Under the pieces are notes generated by a model. The model saw nothing but the letters and a program-made list of their open reading frames with translations, was not told the origin of the DNA and did no database searches. From assembly GCA_020747065.1 (NCBI GenBank), contig JAGMVK010000007.1:186001-250000 (forward strand): 64,000 nt of DNA, read 5' to 3'. A program made the translations under genes and the position numbers. Positions 33,043 through 44,403 of this stretch are shown piece after piece. The stretch's first letter is position 1. Every line of letters starts with the position of its first letter. The stretch comes from Cadophora sp. MPI-SDFR-AT-0126 (Eukaryota > Ascomycota > Leotiomycetes > Helotiales > Ploettnerulaceae).

Positions 33043-34690
33043 ATGATGGCTCAAGCGCGGTGCCCAGGAAATTTCATCCTCGATATCGCAAATACTGGAC
33101 TTGGAGTTACAGCTTCGCTTTCTCGCTTTGGCTCCGGTTACCGAGTCAAGAATGTTGCGAACAGTATCTCCCTCTCGGCAACTCTGCTGCTTGAAGTCGG
33201 CCGCGATGTAAACAAGAACGAGGCATTTTTCAAAGACAGTTTCGAAGTCAAATTTCATAGTGCATTAGCAAAATGCAAGAAAGAGTACGAGCAAGTTGTT
33301 GCGGCTGTTGAGAAGGTCCAATCTTGGAAGAAGGACGAGACTGATGAGACTAAGGAGGGACCACCCAAGAAGCCTTGGAAGAAATTGGCTTGGGGTCTGG
33401 AGATGACGGATGATGAGTTCAGTGATTTCGAAGATGAGCTGGATGAATCGTACAAGATTGCGATGATGGCACAAGTCATTGTTCAGCTTGTCATTCTTCA
33501 GGTCAATGCACAGAAGTAAATTGGCCCTTAACTCGTCCGACATGTATTCTAACCCTTGTCAACAGACGGGAGCTCTCCCAATACGAAACACTTCTTCTCC
33601 GCCGAGTAAAGAAGGCCATGGGCGAGTTCCTAGAGCTGCTTCATGACACAGGTGTCGCCAACGTTATGGTCTTCAGGTTGAACGAGCCGGCAATGCCAGC
33701 AAACATCACTCAGTTCGTGCAAGATGCCGAGGCGGAGAAGAAGGAGAAGAAGAAAGATGATGAAGCAGCAAGTAGTGCCTCAATCACCATTCGAAACCCA
33801 ACAGAAATCAGTGTTCCTTTGAAAAAAGGGTGAGGCGAGTGCAGTTCTCAAGTGTTGCCGAATGCTAACATTCTCGCAGATTGGGTACTGGCCCCCCTCC
33901 TCCTCCTGCCCCCCCCGTTGGAACTGTTGTCCCCTACAGAGCACCAGATATCTATGAGATGCATCATGCAAGTATCGATGCACGCGAGAAGAAATCGAAG
34001 CAGACTATCTTCCGCTTCCTCGGTATCCCACTCAAGATCAACCGCACAGAGACAGAGGTCGTGTGCTCTCTCAGTAAAGTTCCAATGCCTCATGATGACA
34101 TCAAGGGGTTCCTCGAAAAGAACAAAGATGAAATGGCAAAGAACTCTGTAATCGAGGCTCTCATGAGTGTCCCCGCAGCTACCAGCACTGCTGTCTATGC
34201 GTACCTTACTACCAAGGCTGACCCGCGGATCTACCAATCGCACACTTGGAGCGTGGATTGCGTTGTTCCTTCTCCAGCAGATAAGCCAAAGACACATCGA
34301 TTGTGGTCAAAGAAATCAAAGCCTGCTACCAACCATGTCGTTGTTTTCAAAGGCGAACCTCGTTTCCCTGGCGGTGGATTTCCACGTCCTGGCCCACCGC
34401 CTGGATGGCGTGGTGGGCCTCCCATCGTCAATCGACGACCAGCAAGCTCAAGATCATCCTCAATTGTATCTCGCCGACGCTCCAAGGCAGCTGCGACATT
34501 CGAACTCTCTCAACAGGAGACTGAAAATGTTATCAACGACTACCTTGCGTCGTTCTCAACTCTGTATGATGGTGTGCCAGTCGAGCAGCGGGGTGCGGCT
34601 TTGAAAGCTATTGTGCTGCCCACTGAGGATGACTCGGATTATGATAGTGATGCAACATCGAGCTCAGGGTCGTCTTTGGTAGATGACTAG
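33043..34690 (+). CDS. Unclassified fungal protein, STAND-N-like start and Pro-rich centre
   Basis: Exons 33043-33515, 33566-33829 and 33880-34690 give 515 codons; both introns are 50 bp and phase 2. The first 100 residues (FILDIANTGLGVTASLSRFG, VANSISLSATLLLEVG) have the helical pattern of the N-terminal domain seen on fungal STAND/NACHT proteins. An acidic stretch (DDEFSDFEDELDESYK) and a helix with LLLRRVKKAMGEFLELL follow. After a Lys/Glu-rich coil come a proline tract (GPPPPPAPPVG, around 250), a globular region with RFLGIPLKI, and a Pro/Gly segment near 410-440. The acidic Ser/Asp tail ends SLVDD. No nucleotide-binding domain is present. Such short proteins may act with STAND receptors or as scaffolds; this is inference. 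The exon joins are all in frame. Confidence 0.8.
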
Positions 34691-34994
34691 GTATGGAAGT
34701 TTGGGCAACGAATTTCATGTGTTTGGGTCCTCACTTCTGTTCAGGGGCTCGCGTATCTGTTTGATCGATTGCAAAGACGACAAGTTTCTTCTTTTCCAAG
34801 TTAGATGATTATGAGGTTTATATGAGTCATGACTACAATACAAAAGGTTTCTCCAATGTGTCGTGCTCGAGAATGAAGTCTTCACTATAATCGCTACCGA
34901 CGAAACAGAACCCACCGATTGACTTCCCCAATAGCTCCTAACAAGACGTGAAATGTCCCACGCTTACTACAAAGTCACATCCAACCTTGACTCT
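34691..34994. other. Convergent 3' region
   Basis: Separates the stop codons of two converging genes. No feature beyond untranslated flank is seen. Confidence 0.6.
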
Positions 34995-36816
34995 CTACCT
35001 CACCGTGCCCGCAACTGTGGGTTTCAAATCACCGCCGATATAGACTGGAGGCGGCTGAACGTCGCTTGGTCGAGCGGGCTTGATATCATCATCGTTCGAA
35101 TGGTTCTCGCTTGCAGTCTCGACCACCAGCTGCCCGCCAGTCAGACGACGACGGCGTAAGTCATCCAGGTACCTGAACACTGCCAAAGACAGACCAAATG
35201 CAATAATGGCAATGTCGACACTGAATCCGCGGCGGTAGCGTGGCTTATCATCTTCTCGGAATATCTGTGCACCATAGATACCCGCGATGTTGGCTCCCAT
35301 GATTACCCTGCGCGACAGTTAGACGAGTGTCTGAGACGTTGATAGGAGCACTTACATGGCCATGGCAAGTGCTCGCTCTTCTGAGTCTGTGCATGCCAAT
35401 GACATCCATGCGATGTTCAATGGATGCGAAAAAGTGCCGAATGTTTGTGTCCATACCACGCCAAAGTATCGTACCCCGCGTTGGTTGATTTCTGTGAAGA
35501 TGCGATTGAAGACGTAACCAAGCAAATGCATGCTTAAGCCTGCTACGACAGTCTCACCACGTTTGTTGCTATATCATGTAAGTCTCATATCCTGCAGGAC
35601 TAAAGTGGGCTTAACTTACTATCGATCAGACACCCAACTGAAGGAGAAAGATACCGGGATCTGAAGGAACAGACCAACGGATGCCAATGCGTTACTTGTC
35701 AAAGCAGCAAAGCCAAAGTCTCTCACCATGGAAGGCGAGTAAGTGTCAAAAGCACGTTGAGGACCATTGTTGGAAAGCGTGATGAGGAAATGGATCCAAA
35801 GTCGCCAGTTCGAGAACTGCCCCAATGTCAGTATACGATTGAGTTTTAGACCTAAGGGATCATTACAGCTTTCTTGAATGCAGCCCGGCCGATGCGCTTC
35901 TTCTTCTTTCCCTTCATCGGATCGTCAAGCAAGACTCGACTTCGAAGAATATGAAGTTCCCTCGGTGTGAAGAGAGATACTTTTGGCAGGAAGGTGCTAT
36001 GAGGTCTCTTGAAAGAGTCAGGGAGGAAAAGGCCGAGGATACATCCACTGAGGCAAGTAAAAGCTCCCATAAGAACAAATAGCCAAAACCATCCTGCCCT
36101 GCCTCCCACACCGCGCATATGGAGGATACCGTATGCGAGCAGCTTCGACGAAGCCTGACCGAATTGATTACCGAAATAGAAGAACATGACTCTCTTCGCA
36201 GTTTCCTTCCGTGTATACCATGTTGAAAGAGTCCACAGACCTCCAGGGATGAATCCAGACTCAGTCACACCTAGTAGGAATCGGCTGGCGACGAAAGACC
36301 CGTAGTTGTTCTGGAAAGCTTGGAATGTGCTGACTGTTCCGAACAGGAAGAGTTGGAGGGTCAGCCACTTTCCGGGGCCGACTCGGTAGAGGATCATGTT
36401 GGAGGGAATTTCGAAGAGAACGATTCCGAGAGAGAGCATTTGTTGGCCGACATTGAATTGATCTTGTGTGATGTTTACGTCTTTGAAAAAGTTGTCCGTG
36501 AGCGCATTGGCAATATTGCCACGATCGAGCTCTGTGATGGTGAGTGGTGAGTTGGAAGTTCCCCGATATGGTATGACTTATTGACACTTACGCAAGCAGA
36601 AGAAGCCGAGAGTGAGAAGGGGCATGATAATAAAATCCAATCTACAAAATTCATCGTCAGTGAATTGTTACATGAAATTTCCGAGTGTACTGACTTCCGC
36701 TTGGCTTTTGTCTCCTCCTCTTTGGTCCAATCCGTCGTCAGATTGAGGACTTCCTCATCCTCTTGAGGACGAGGATACTCGTCCGGGTTCGATGATTTCA
36801 AATCCAAGCCTGACAT
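34995..36816 (-). CDS. MFS permease, Dal5/allantoate-type anion:cation symporter
   Basis: Six exons (36816-36695, 36641-36592, 36531-35867, 35816-35620, 35568-35356, 35307-34995) with five introns of 48-60 bp give 519 codons. The start MSGLDLKSS has A at -3; an upstream ATG at 36882 would add 22 residues. After a hydrophilic N-terminus, TM1 begins at KLDFIIMPLLTLGFFC, followed by LDRGNIANA, the typical family segment. GLWTLSTWY with RKETAKR, and LPDSFKRP before the central loop, also match the Dal5 subfamily. About 12 membrane helices are apparent. These plasma-membrane permeases take up allantoate, ureidosuccinate, vitamins such as nicotinate or biotin precursors, and similar organic anions. 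The exact substrate cannot be read. A basic loop (GKKKKR) lies between helices 6 and 7. Confidence 0.94.
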
Positions 36817-39118
36817 AATTTCTGCTTGTTTTTTTGTCGTTGTTGAATACAATGACACTTGTGATGTTACCAGTGTGGCCATCTATATGTTCTTATAACT
36901 CCTTGCACCTTCCTGAATTCCTCTTTTTCCTCTCAAAGAGGCCGTCTTTGTGGTATCTGGGCGAAATGATGACATGTCTTGGCTTTAGCACGCAATCTGA
37001 GTCCAAAGTTCAAACAGTGTTGATAGGTATCTTGGAAGAAAGGTAATTTTGCACTATTCAGCGGCGGCTTGCATACCCAAGATCTTGGTCTATCTTGGGA
37101 AGCGAGCTTTTCGCGATGTGCTTAGCGTGTGGCTCTGTCGTAGACTCTGGGCAGGTCTAGGCACTAGATGATGACAGGCTCGGATTACCTTGGCATACCG
37201 AACTTATGGTGGGTACTCGTACGTTTTGGTAGGACAATGGACTGTCGTGGAAGGTGTGAAATGGAAGTGCATCTGGGTTTTTCCCGATCATTGCACTTAG
37301 TAAGTGCCGGAGAAAGCACCACCAACAACGACTCGATATCCACAGCCGTCAACTAGAACTAGAGGTGAACATGTTGCCACCCCCAATAGATTTTTCTTTT
37401 GCATTTTCAGCTGCAGTACTCCAATACCGCCCAGCTGGTTCTGGGCTTATACCGATCATTTTGGGGATCTGGTTACTTGGCGCAGCCGGTAGGCCAGTCC
37501 GGACGTGGAGCCGAGAAATGCCATGCACCTGTCGCTGCTTGGCCACGGCTGGTTCCGTGGAGCTCCTGTTATAAAGTAGCGCGTGATGGAAGATGGGACA
37601 AAGAAAATCTGTCGAACTGGTGGAAGGCGATACTTTGGCTTATAAGACGTGATGCAGCTGAGATCTCAGAGGTTGAAGTGATTTGGACGATGTTGAAGAA
37701 ATACTTTGTTTTTGCGTGCCCAGATCACTTGGTAGCCATCGCCCCAAGAACCATTGCAAATACCTCACGATTCTGAAATAGCCACTTCGAGGTGTTCAAC
37801 ACTATGAGTACTAAACTGCTTTTTTTGGGTTTTCAATCGTATTTTCAGGCGGAAAAATCTCTGATTGAACGTGTTCATTCATTTCGGCGCAGCAATGTCA
37901 ACTTCTCAGGTTGCTCTGATGCTGGTCGCAGCAGTTCTGAGTTTATTTTCTTTTTTAGGAATTTTATGAGCACAATTATCAAGACATCATCTGTTCCATG
38001 GTAGACAATTATAAGATTGCGGACATTCAAGGACGTATACTTGAGCTACTTGCTGCGCACATTCTCTTAACTTCTTCGATCCCAATCTCGAGCTTCTTGT
38101 CTTACCATTCTCACTCCATACTGCAATCTCAGCTCTCAGCAAGTAGGAACGGATCCCATATATAAATAAAATCAGTTCTATCTTCTCACTTAACAATGCT
38201 CAGGTTTACTAGAGATCTCCTATATTCGCAGGCGGAGATACCCTTGAAATGGTGCGGGATATCGTACATTTTGAGTTCTGTATCTTCTGCTTGGCAAACG
38301 GCGGACTGCTGAGTCCATATAGACATTTTCTGATCCATGAAGTAGACTTGTTCGGTCGCTGATATCTTGGCTTGGCGACAGTAAGATGCAAGAATCACTT
38401 GATATAACTTGCAGATCAAGGTTATAGCGAGTCTTGATTATCGACAGAGCGTAAGGAGTCGTCTCTGGTCCAAACAAATCAATTGTGAAAGAAAGAATAA
38501 AAGCTTTACGTTATCGGAATTGACAAAGAATCGTTGACCCATACCCAGTTAGATTTGGTATGGCCTATTACCGTGGCCCCCGGTCCATTCCTTGCTCTGT
38601 GAATTCATTGTATCATTCTTGTTTCAGGAGGCAGCACCACACACTTCAACAGCAAGTCTTCACGGTTGCTTGGATTGGCACGGAATCTCCTTCCAAGCAG
38701 AGTGCAGCACCAAGGAACTTCAGTAAACTCTTCAGCGCAGACAAAATGTGAGCGGGGAGATCGCGGAAGTGGGGAAATTATTGACAAGAAATGGATAATA
38801 CTAATGCCCATAGTTTTAACTAAATTGTGCACATTTCTCAATACCGACGGCCTTGGTATCGGCATTTCTTTGAGCGTATCCAATTGTTTCAGGGACGGAC
38901 ACTCCATCTCCTCGCTTATCTATTTACCCAGATTGACGATGAGGAACCCTCTTTACAGCCTTGTCTCTCCATTCAGCCTCCTCACTACCCCAGATTGACC
39001 CGAAAAGGCTAATGGCTCCATCCTATACAGAAAGGAGTTCTTTAAATCCACGTTTGCTTGCTCCTGGATGTTTCCGAAGTGGATTTTGCAACCTTCAATA
39101 GGGTATCATATCTTCACC
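36817..39118. other. Intergenic, 2.3 kb, no gene seen
   Basis: Permease promoter at the left, propeller-gene promoter at the right. Several open frames of 60-125 codons (for example 37399-37776) lack family features or splice partners. I see no repeats. Confidence 0.55.
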
Positions 39119-39997
39119 ATGGTTCAACTTTTGTCTTTCTGGGGTGCTTCCGCCCTGATCTTCGGCCTTTCGTCTTCTACAACGGCATCAATTTTGAAGA
39201 ATCGCCAAGCAGCTGCTGCACAGGTTGTTAAGCTGGCCTCAACTGAGAACCTAGCAGTCCGACCTAATGGCCAGATTCTCGCGACCAACATGAACAGTGC
39301 AAATCTATACATCGTCGACCCAGTGGCCAAGACATCGAAAACAGCTGTTGTAGTCACTGGAGCATCAGGACTGAGCGGAATCGCAGAAGTCACCCCGGAT
39401 GTGTTTGCCGTGATCGGAGGGAAAGGGATCTACAAAGTCGATTTCACGGGCGCGTCTCCCGTCGCAACTCTGATCAAGACTATCACCGAAGCCAACAACC
39501 TGAACGGTTTGACTGCATTTACCAACGACACTGTTCTTGTTGCCGATGCAGGAAAGGGTTCAGTCTTCCGCTTCAACTTCTTGACAGGCGCATATTCGAC
39601 AGCCATTACGGACCCCACGATGGCACCCTCGGGAGGGATCCCATTCGGTATCGACGGCATTCGATACCAGGATGGAGTTGTTTGGTATACGAATATCTTC
39701 AAAAACAGTTTCCACAAAGTTCCCGTTGATGCGACGGGGAAGGCAACTGGTGCTGTCACGACGCTTTGGACGAATTTGATGGGCGATGATCTGTGCTTTG
39801 GTCCAAATGGAAAGATCTACGTTGCGACGAATGGGAAGAATTCAATCGTTGAGGTTGATCCAGCTGTTGGTAAGCCGACAGCTATTGCTACGGTTTCGGG
39901 TTCGACTTCTTGTGGCTTTGGAAGGACGGAGAAGGACAAGGATGTTATTTATGTTGGTGGTGGCACTGGGGTGTTTTCGTTCACTGTTAAACTCTGA
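39119..39997 (+). CDS. Secreted six-bladed beta-propeller protein (SMP-30/NHL-like)
   Basis: An intronless 292-codon gene; the ATG at 39119 has a strong context (accATGG) and begins a signal peptide (VQLLSFWGASALIFGLSSST). The rest is a string of beta-propeller blades: LAVRPNGQILATNMNSANLY, LTAFTNDTVLVADAGKGSVF, IPFGIDGIRYQDGVVWYTN, LCFGPNGKIYVATNGKNSIV and a closing VIYVGGGTGVFSFT. The repeated G.(I/V)(Y/W)V(A/T) strands and D.G/N.G turns are typical of SMP-30, strictosidine-synthase-like and NHL propellers. A possible role is an extracellular lactonase or binding protein; the metal ligands of lactonases are not clearly identifiable. No membrane anchor is present. Confidence 0.88.
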   Translation: MVQLLSFWGASALIFGLSSSTTASILKNRQAAAAQVVKLASTENLAVRPNGQILATNMNSANLYIVDPVAKTSKTAVVVTGASGLSGIAEVTPDVFAVIGGKGIYKVDFTGASPVATLIKTITEANNLNGLTAFTNDTVLVADAGKGSVFRFNFLTGAYSTAITDPTMAPSGGIPFGIDGIRYQDGVVWYTNIFKNSFHKVPVDATGKATGAVTTLWTNLMGDDLCFGPNGKIYVATNGKNSIVEVDPAVGKPTAIATVSGSTSCGFGRTEKDKDVIYVGGGTGVFSFTVKL

Positions 39998-40340
39998 GGC
40001 ATCACTCCAGATTTGGATCAGCAAAGGGAAATTGAATCGTGGGGGGGAAAGACTTGTCTTCGGTAGGCTGTACATAAATGACGATCACGAGTCGAGAGTG
40101 ATGTACACACCAAAATACCACCTTCTCTTTCTCGCAATGGTCTTGACCTGTTACGTCAGTATCGCACTGACTGACTGCTTCAAACATTTCTAATCCGTCA
40201 TGATCTTCGACGGAAATTTGGGACTGCAATCTGGTCTCCGAGCAAAGGTGGGAAGTGAGGTGCACAAAATGCCGCAAATTAACCAGCGAGGAACGATTTA
40301 TCCCCATTACCTAACATTTATTCCTTCTAGGAAACTTACG
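39998..40340. other. Intergenic, no gene seen
   Basis: Short region between the propeller gene and the next small gene. A CTAG-type acceptor just before 40341 could end a leader intron. Confidence 0.5.
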
Positions 40341-40757
40341 ATGACGACTCAATGGTCATTTTGCTATCGGAAACCCACAGTCTCAACTCAATCCTGCCAG
40401 CTCCGACACGCAACATATTCCATCCCTGTGTCAGACTACCACATAATGGGTGTACCATTCTCACACGAAGTCCAAAACGCTTCCCATCACATCGACACCA
40501 TCGCGCCCATTCTCAGAATCGCGCTATGGACTATCATATGTGTTTCCGTGATCCTCTTGTTTCTCATCTCTCTCATCGCCGTTGCTTTCATCGCACTACT
40601 CATCACTGTTAACCCCGATCTGGTTGAAGAGCGCAAGAGATTGGTTACTCCGGTCTTGAGAGCATGCTTACAGGTGCCGAGCATGCTGCCAGTAGCCAAG
40701 AGGTCGGAACAGAGCCCCACAGTGGTTCCTGCGAAGAAAACCCAGTATCAAGAATAA
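40341..40757 (+). CDS. Small single-pass membrane protein, hypothetical
   Basis: A 138-codon frame starting MTTQWSFCYRK (A at -3); an internal ATG at 40446 (MGVPFSHEV) is an alternative start. One long hydrophobic segment (IALWTIICVSVILLFLISLI, continuing to LLITV) spans about residues 80-107. It is followed by a basic tail with EERKRLV and a Ser/Pro/Lys end. The frame is also open upstream to 40200. I know no family. Coding support is the long membrane helix with charged flanks; expression evidence would be needed to be sure. Confidence 0.45.
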   Translation: MTTQWSFCYRKPTVSTQSCQLRHATYSIPVSDYHIMGVPFSHEVQNASHHIDTIAPILRIALWTIICVSVILLFLISLIAVAFIALLITVNPDLVEERKRLVTPVLRACLQVPSMLPVAKRSEQSPTVVPAKKTQYQE

Positions 40758-41149
40758 CATATTTTTATTGGAGGTAAGTCTCGAAAATGAGGACAAACAT
40801 TAGCTCATCCTAATTCAGGGCATTATAAGTTTTAAACCTTTGGTAAAGCTTTCGCGGCGCGTGATGTGCAGCAATTGCCGCGCAAACATGATCGGTTTTA
40901 GTGTAATGGATACAAACGGAAGCTGATGTTAGAGGAGCTACACAAACGGCAGGCGGTAGGTGAAACACCACGACAGTCGAGAAACGAGTGTACCCATCAC
41001 GATACTCAATAAACGCTAAAGTCAATCAAAGAGAAGACTTCATGTTTTGCTTTATATTGGCAATCTGTTAGATACTCTCTTTTGACGGTGCAGATGCATC
41101 AATGGTTCCGATTCCCAAACTCCTAAATGCAATGACCGAGGAACGCCTC
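40758..41149. other. Convergent 3' region
   Basis: Between the small membrane-protein gene and the minus-strand fragment. Nothing recognisable. Confidence 0.5.
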
Positions 41150-41530
41150 TCACTCGAACGCCAACCTCTGCAAAATCGTCCTGTATGCATCATTCTTCCC
41201 ATCTTGCCATGTGATTATATCGGAAAATAGCCCCTTCGATGGTTCAATCTTGACGCTTGTCAACGAAGCCATGTCTTTCAGGTAGCCGTATCCCATATGG
41301 CCGTCGTGACACTCTGTCCGAAACTCAATGTGGTGTACCTTCCGTCGGAACCAAAGTACATCGGCATCCAATGCAGTAACCTCGGATGGAAGAAGACCGT
41401 ACCTGCGGCCACAGAGAGTTGCGAAATCTGAGGGATTTGCGAGACTGAGAATGTCCTGACAGAAGTTGATGTAGATTGGGTGTCTAAGAAGATGAGACCA
41501 AGGACGATTACATTTAGCAAAGGAAGGCAC
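41150..41530 (-). pseudogene. Possible 5'-truncated 2EXR-like fragment
   Basis: A 126-codon minus-strand frame without an ATG. The sequence reads like the C-terminal part of a fungal 2EXR or related protein: FCQDILSLANPSDFATLC, ALDADVLWFRRKVHHIEF and MASLTSVKIEPSKG. The pattern of DVLWF followed by a (H/R)IE(F/I) strand and M.SL..V.IE parallels the intact 2EXR gene 1 kb to the right (RHIEIT, MKSLKTLAVED). A candidate upstream exon (GVAKEEDVDLKVNS) with a GTGAGT donor exists, but the phases do not match any acceptor I can find. I therefore treat it as truncated or frameshifted, though a missed first exon is possible. Confidence 0.4.
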
Positions 41531-42433
41531 AGAAAATTCTTCATTAGTGCGATTCCCTAAGCAACAGAAGGGTGAAAAGTCGATTCACTCACGGAGTTCA
41601 CCTTCAAGTCAACATCTTCCTCCTTCGCAACACCGCTGCCATGAGCATTCACTCGATCCTATTTTCACCTCATTTTGATGTCAGAGCCTTGAAAGATTTA
41701 CAAGGAATTTCGAATGTTTGGGACTTAGCAAAATAATAAGCCAAAATTTGACTTCAGTTATAGCCATTGTTTCCGTTGTCAACAAATCCTTGCCGTGATA
41801 TCCTCAGAGAGACGAGTTGTGCTTAGCTTGACCACTTCTGAAAATATCACGGTCGTAGATACGCTTGGTGATATTCCAGTGTGATTACGTAGCTATGTAC
41901 TGATGTCTTCAATAGGCTTTTCTCCTGGTTCATGTCTTCGTCCGACTGAAGTGACAGCTTACTGAGCTCGGCTTCTGAACTCACTTCAGATAGATGCAAT
42001 GGTAATGACATGTCGAAGAAGTGAAGGCGAATAAGACAATCTCAAATGCAGTGAGTTACCTCCAAATGATATATCGCAAAGGCCGAAGTTGCAGTAGAAG
42101 CGGTAGAAGTCCGAGGAGGGAAAAGGAAGGGTTTGAATGGAATGGACCGACCCGAAATGCACTAGCGCGAATCGTTCCAACCTTGAGCTGAGCCTTCACA
42201 AAAGTCGCGTCTTGTCAACTCCACGAAAACTTATATTCCCTCGACAGCTTAATAGCAAGAAGAATCGTTTTTCGACACTGTTTCCCGAAAGAGACTCATC
42301 AATAACATTGCGAGGCTTCCAATTGTCTCGTCTTGATCACAGGTACGATCTCACCTTTGTGGCTCACTACACATCGAGGCAATTATTGACAAGCTTCTAG
42401 GGCAACATCTAAACTCCAAACTTAAGTCTCGAA
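41531..42433. other. Intergenic, promoter of the 2EXR gene
   Basis: Holds the candidate leftover exon of the fragment (near 41590-41660, minus) and the upstream region of the 2EXR gene. Nothing else is seen. Confidence 0.5.
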
Positions 42434-43319
42434 ATGGCTGAGCCAATGGATATTGACCAAGATGAGCTTGTATTGTCAGATGCTGGTGCCTTTCAAGCTG
42501 TGGCCGACTCGTCAGCAAATTCCAGCCTGCTAGCCACGGAAGACGTCTGCCACTCATTCACACCATTTCCTCGCCTTCCGTTAGAGATACGTGACATAAT
42601 CTGGGGACTCGCTGTACCGAGATTTCGAACATTCAACGTTGAGGAGCAATCGGCGTTGCGGGTCCGCCTGGATCCCATGTCTCGAGCAGCTGCAGTGCCG
42701 GCCATACTACGCGCCAACAAAGAATCTCGCCGGGTTGCACTCTTGATGTTGGATCCATTCGCTGGCAAATGGGGCAAGCCTGTCTACTTCAATTTCAAGA
42801 CCGATGTTTTGAGAGTTCGGGGTGTCCGGGCACTGGCGGCCCTTTGTGGTGCAGGGCTGTCAATCAACTTGAAAAAGCATTTCCCACTCGATGTCCGAGA
42901 ATGGCATGTCAAGCTCCGCCATATTGAGATTACAGAGGTTGGGAGCAGGTTTGACACAGCGGCTTTCCAATGGATGAAGTCGTTGAAGACATTGGCGGTT
43001 GAGGACTGGAGAGCGATTACACTCCAGGAAAAGGAGATGTCACAGGAACGGTTGCGTTCAGAGCTCGCTAAGCATTGGCTGGGTCCCGCGAATATGCTGC
43101 CAGAGATCACTGTGTTCACGTCCATGGTATGAGCCTGAATGCAGACTACCAGGTGGGCCAAGTCTATGCAATTCTTGTCAGACATGGACTAACCTTCGAT
43201 AGCACACTGAGCAGCAAATGCAACAGTACAGCTGGTACACAAAAGAGAAGACTGGCAAGTGGGACGGTCTTTTACACTCTTCTGGCATACTCGTAGTTAG
43301 CCTTGACGTAGTCGAGTAG
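42434..43319 (+). CDS. 2EXR-domain protein
   Basis: Exons 42434-43126 and 43203-43319 join to 269 codons. The 76-bp intron (GTATGAG, branch GACTAAC, end GATAG) is phase 0; reading through it stops one codon later. The 2EXR domain begins at about residue 43 with FTPFPRLPLEIRDIIWGLAV, the hallmark opening, then AILRANKESRRVAL and VYFNFKTDVLRV. A second part with RHIEITEVG and MKSLKTLAVEDW follows. Exon 2 adds TEQQMQQYSWYTKEKTGKWD and a short tail. 2EXR proteins are abundant in ascomycetes; the fold is F-box-like at its start, but the function is unknown. The 2EXR-like fragment at 41150-41530 is divergent and may be a decayed relative. Confidence 0.88.
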
Positions 43320-44403
43320 CGGAGCGTATCCACGAAACATGTCTTCCTGTTCAATGCATCTCTATTCCAATGAGTGCTACGAGCAATATACGAGTCTGCT
43401 AGCAGGACGACGATTCAATGCAGCCTGTTCTTGGGCGGCTAGGGTCCATGGTTCTCAGGAAATGGTGTCTTTCGCGCCACCATACACTTAAAAGAAAACC
43501 CGCATTCATCTGTTGCTTTTTCAGAGAGGGACCATGCTGGAATTAAAATCAGTCAATGCTCTCGACCTCAGCACCCATTTTCCATATCGAGTTTTCTTAT
43601 TTGGCAGGCAGATTCGCGAAGGAGAATACACTTGTACTTCCAGGAATAAAGTAAATGATTTCAGAACGATTGATTTGCCTATCGCATACTTATCAGTGAT
43701 CTTGTCGGTCCCCCAATTCACGAAGATGCCCACATCCAGCTTTTTCTGCTTCTGTAAGACGTATCACACAGGTAGTGAAATCAAGATGATGCCAGCCACA
43801 CTTCTTTTATGTCGGTCGATGGCAGATGGTATCCGTATATGCAGATACTGGAGATTCTGTAGACTTTTGCTCCAGACATCCAGACGAGCCAGACTCAAAA
43901 GATCGACATCCCAGGAGTGGGGCACAATCACGTGGGTGACGATCTATTCTTGAGGGTGGCTAAGCGAAATGCGCTAGTGAAAAATCGCACAGAGTGGATT
44001 TTCATTTTCGCGAACTTCGATCTTTCGAACTCCTCACGACAACCCAACGACAACCGCCCTTGACACTCGGAATCTACAGGTCAGTAATTGCGCATCATTC
44101 TCTACTACGAGCAATATCAAACATATTCGGAACCAATCGCACCCACAGTCTGCAGAGAAGTTCGGTGGGAGATGGAAAGCGGTCACCTCAATCGCAAAGT
44201 CCAGCGCACAATTTGATCTAGAAAGAATTATCCTTTCGCACATCGATTTGCCCGGCACATCTTCACTACAACTTCTGCGAATTACTCTGGCTGTTGGCTT
44301 GGTTCTGCGTGTCTACGTTGCTCTGTCTTGTCCCATCCTTTTCTGCTTCTTCAACATCTGCGAGCCATCTGCTAACTTCTCTCATGATCCAGAATCCGCA
44401 ATC
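43320..44403. other. Intergenic, promoter and leader of the eS8 gene
   Basis: About 1.1 kb. The right end is pyrimidine-rich, as in ribosomal-protein promoters, and CTAACTTCTCTCATGATCCAG just before the ATG looks like the end of a 5' leader intron. No other gene is seen. Confidence 0.55.

Noticed and set aside
37399..37776. 125-codon plus-strand open frame upstream of the propeller gene
   Set aside because: No domain, weak start context, and overlapping frames on both strands; likely chance.
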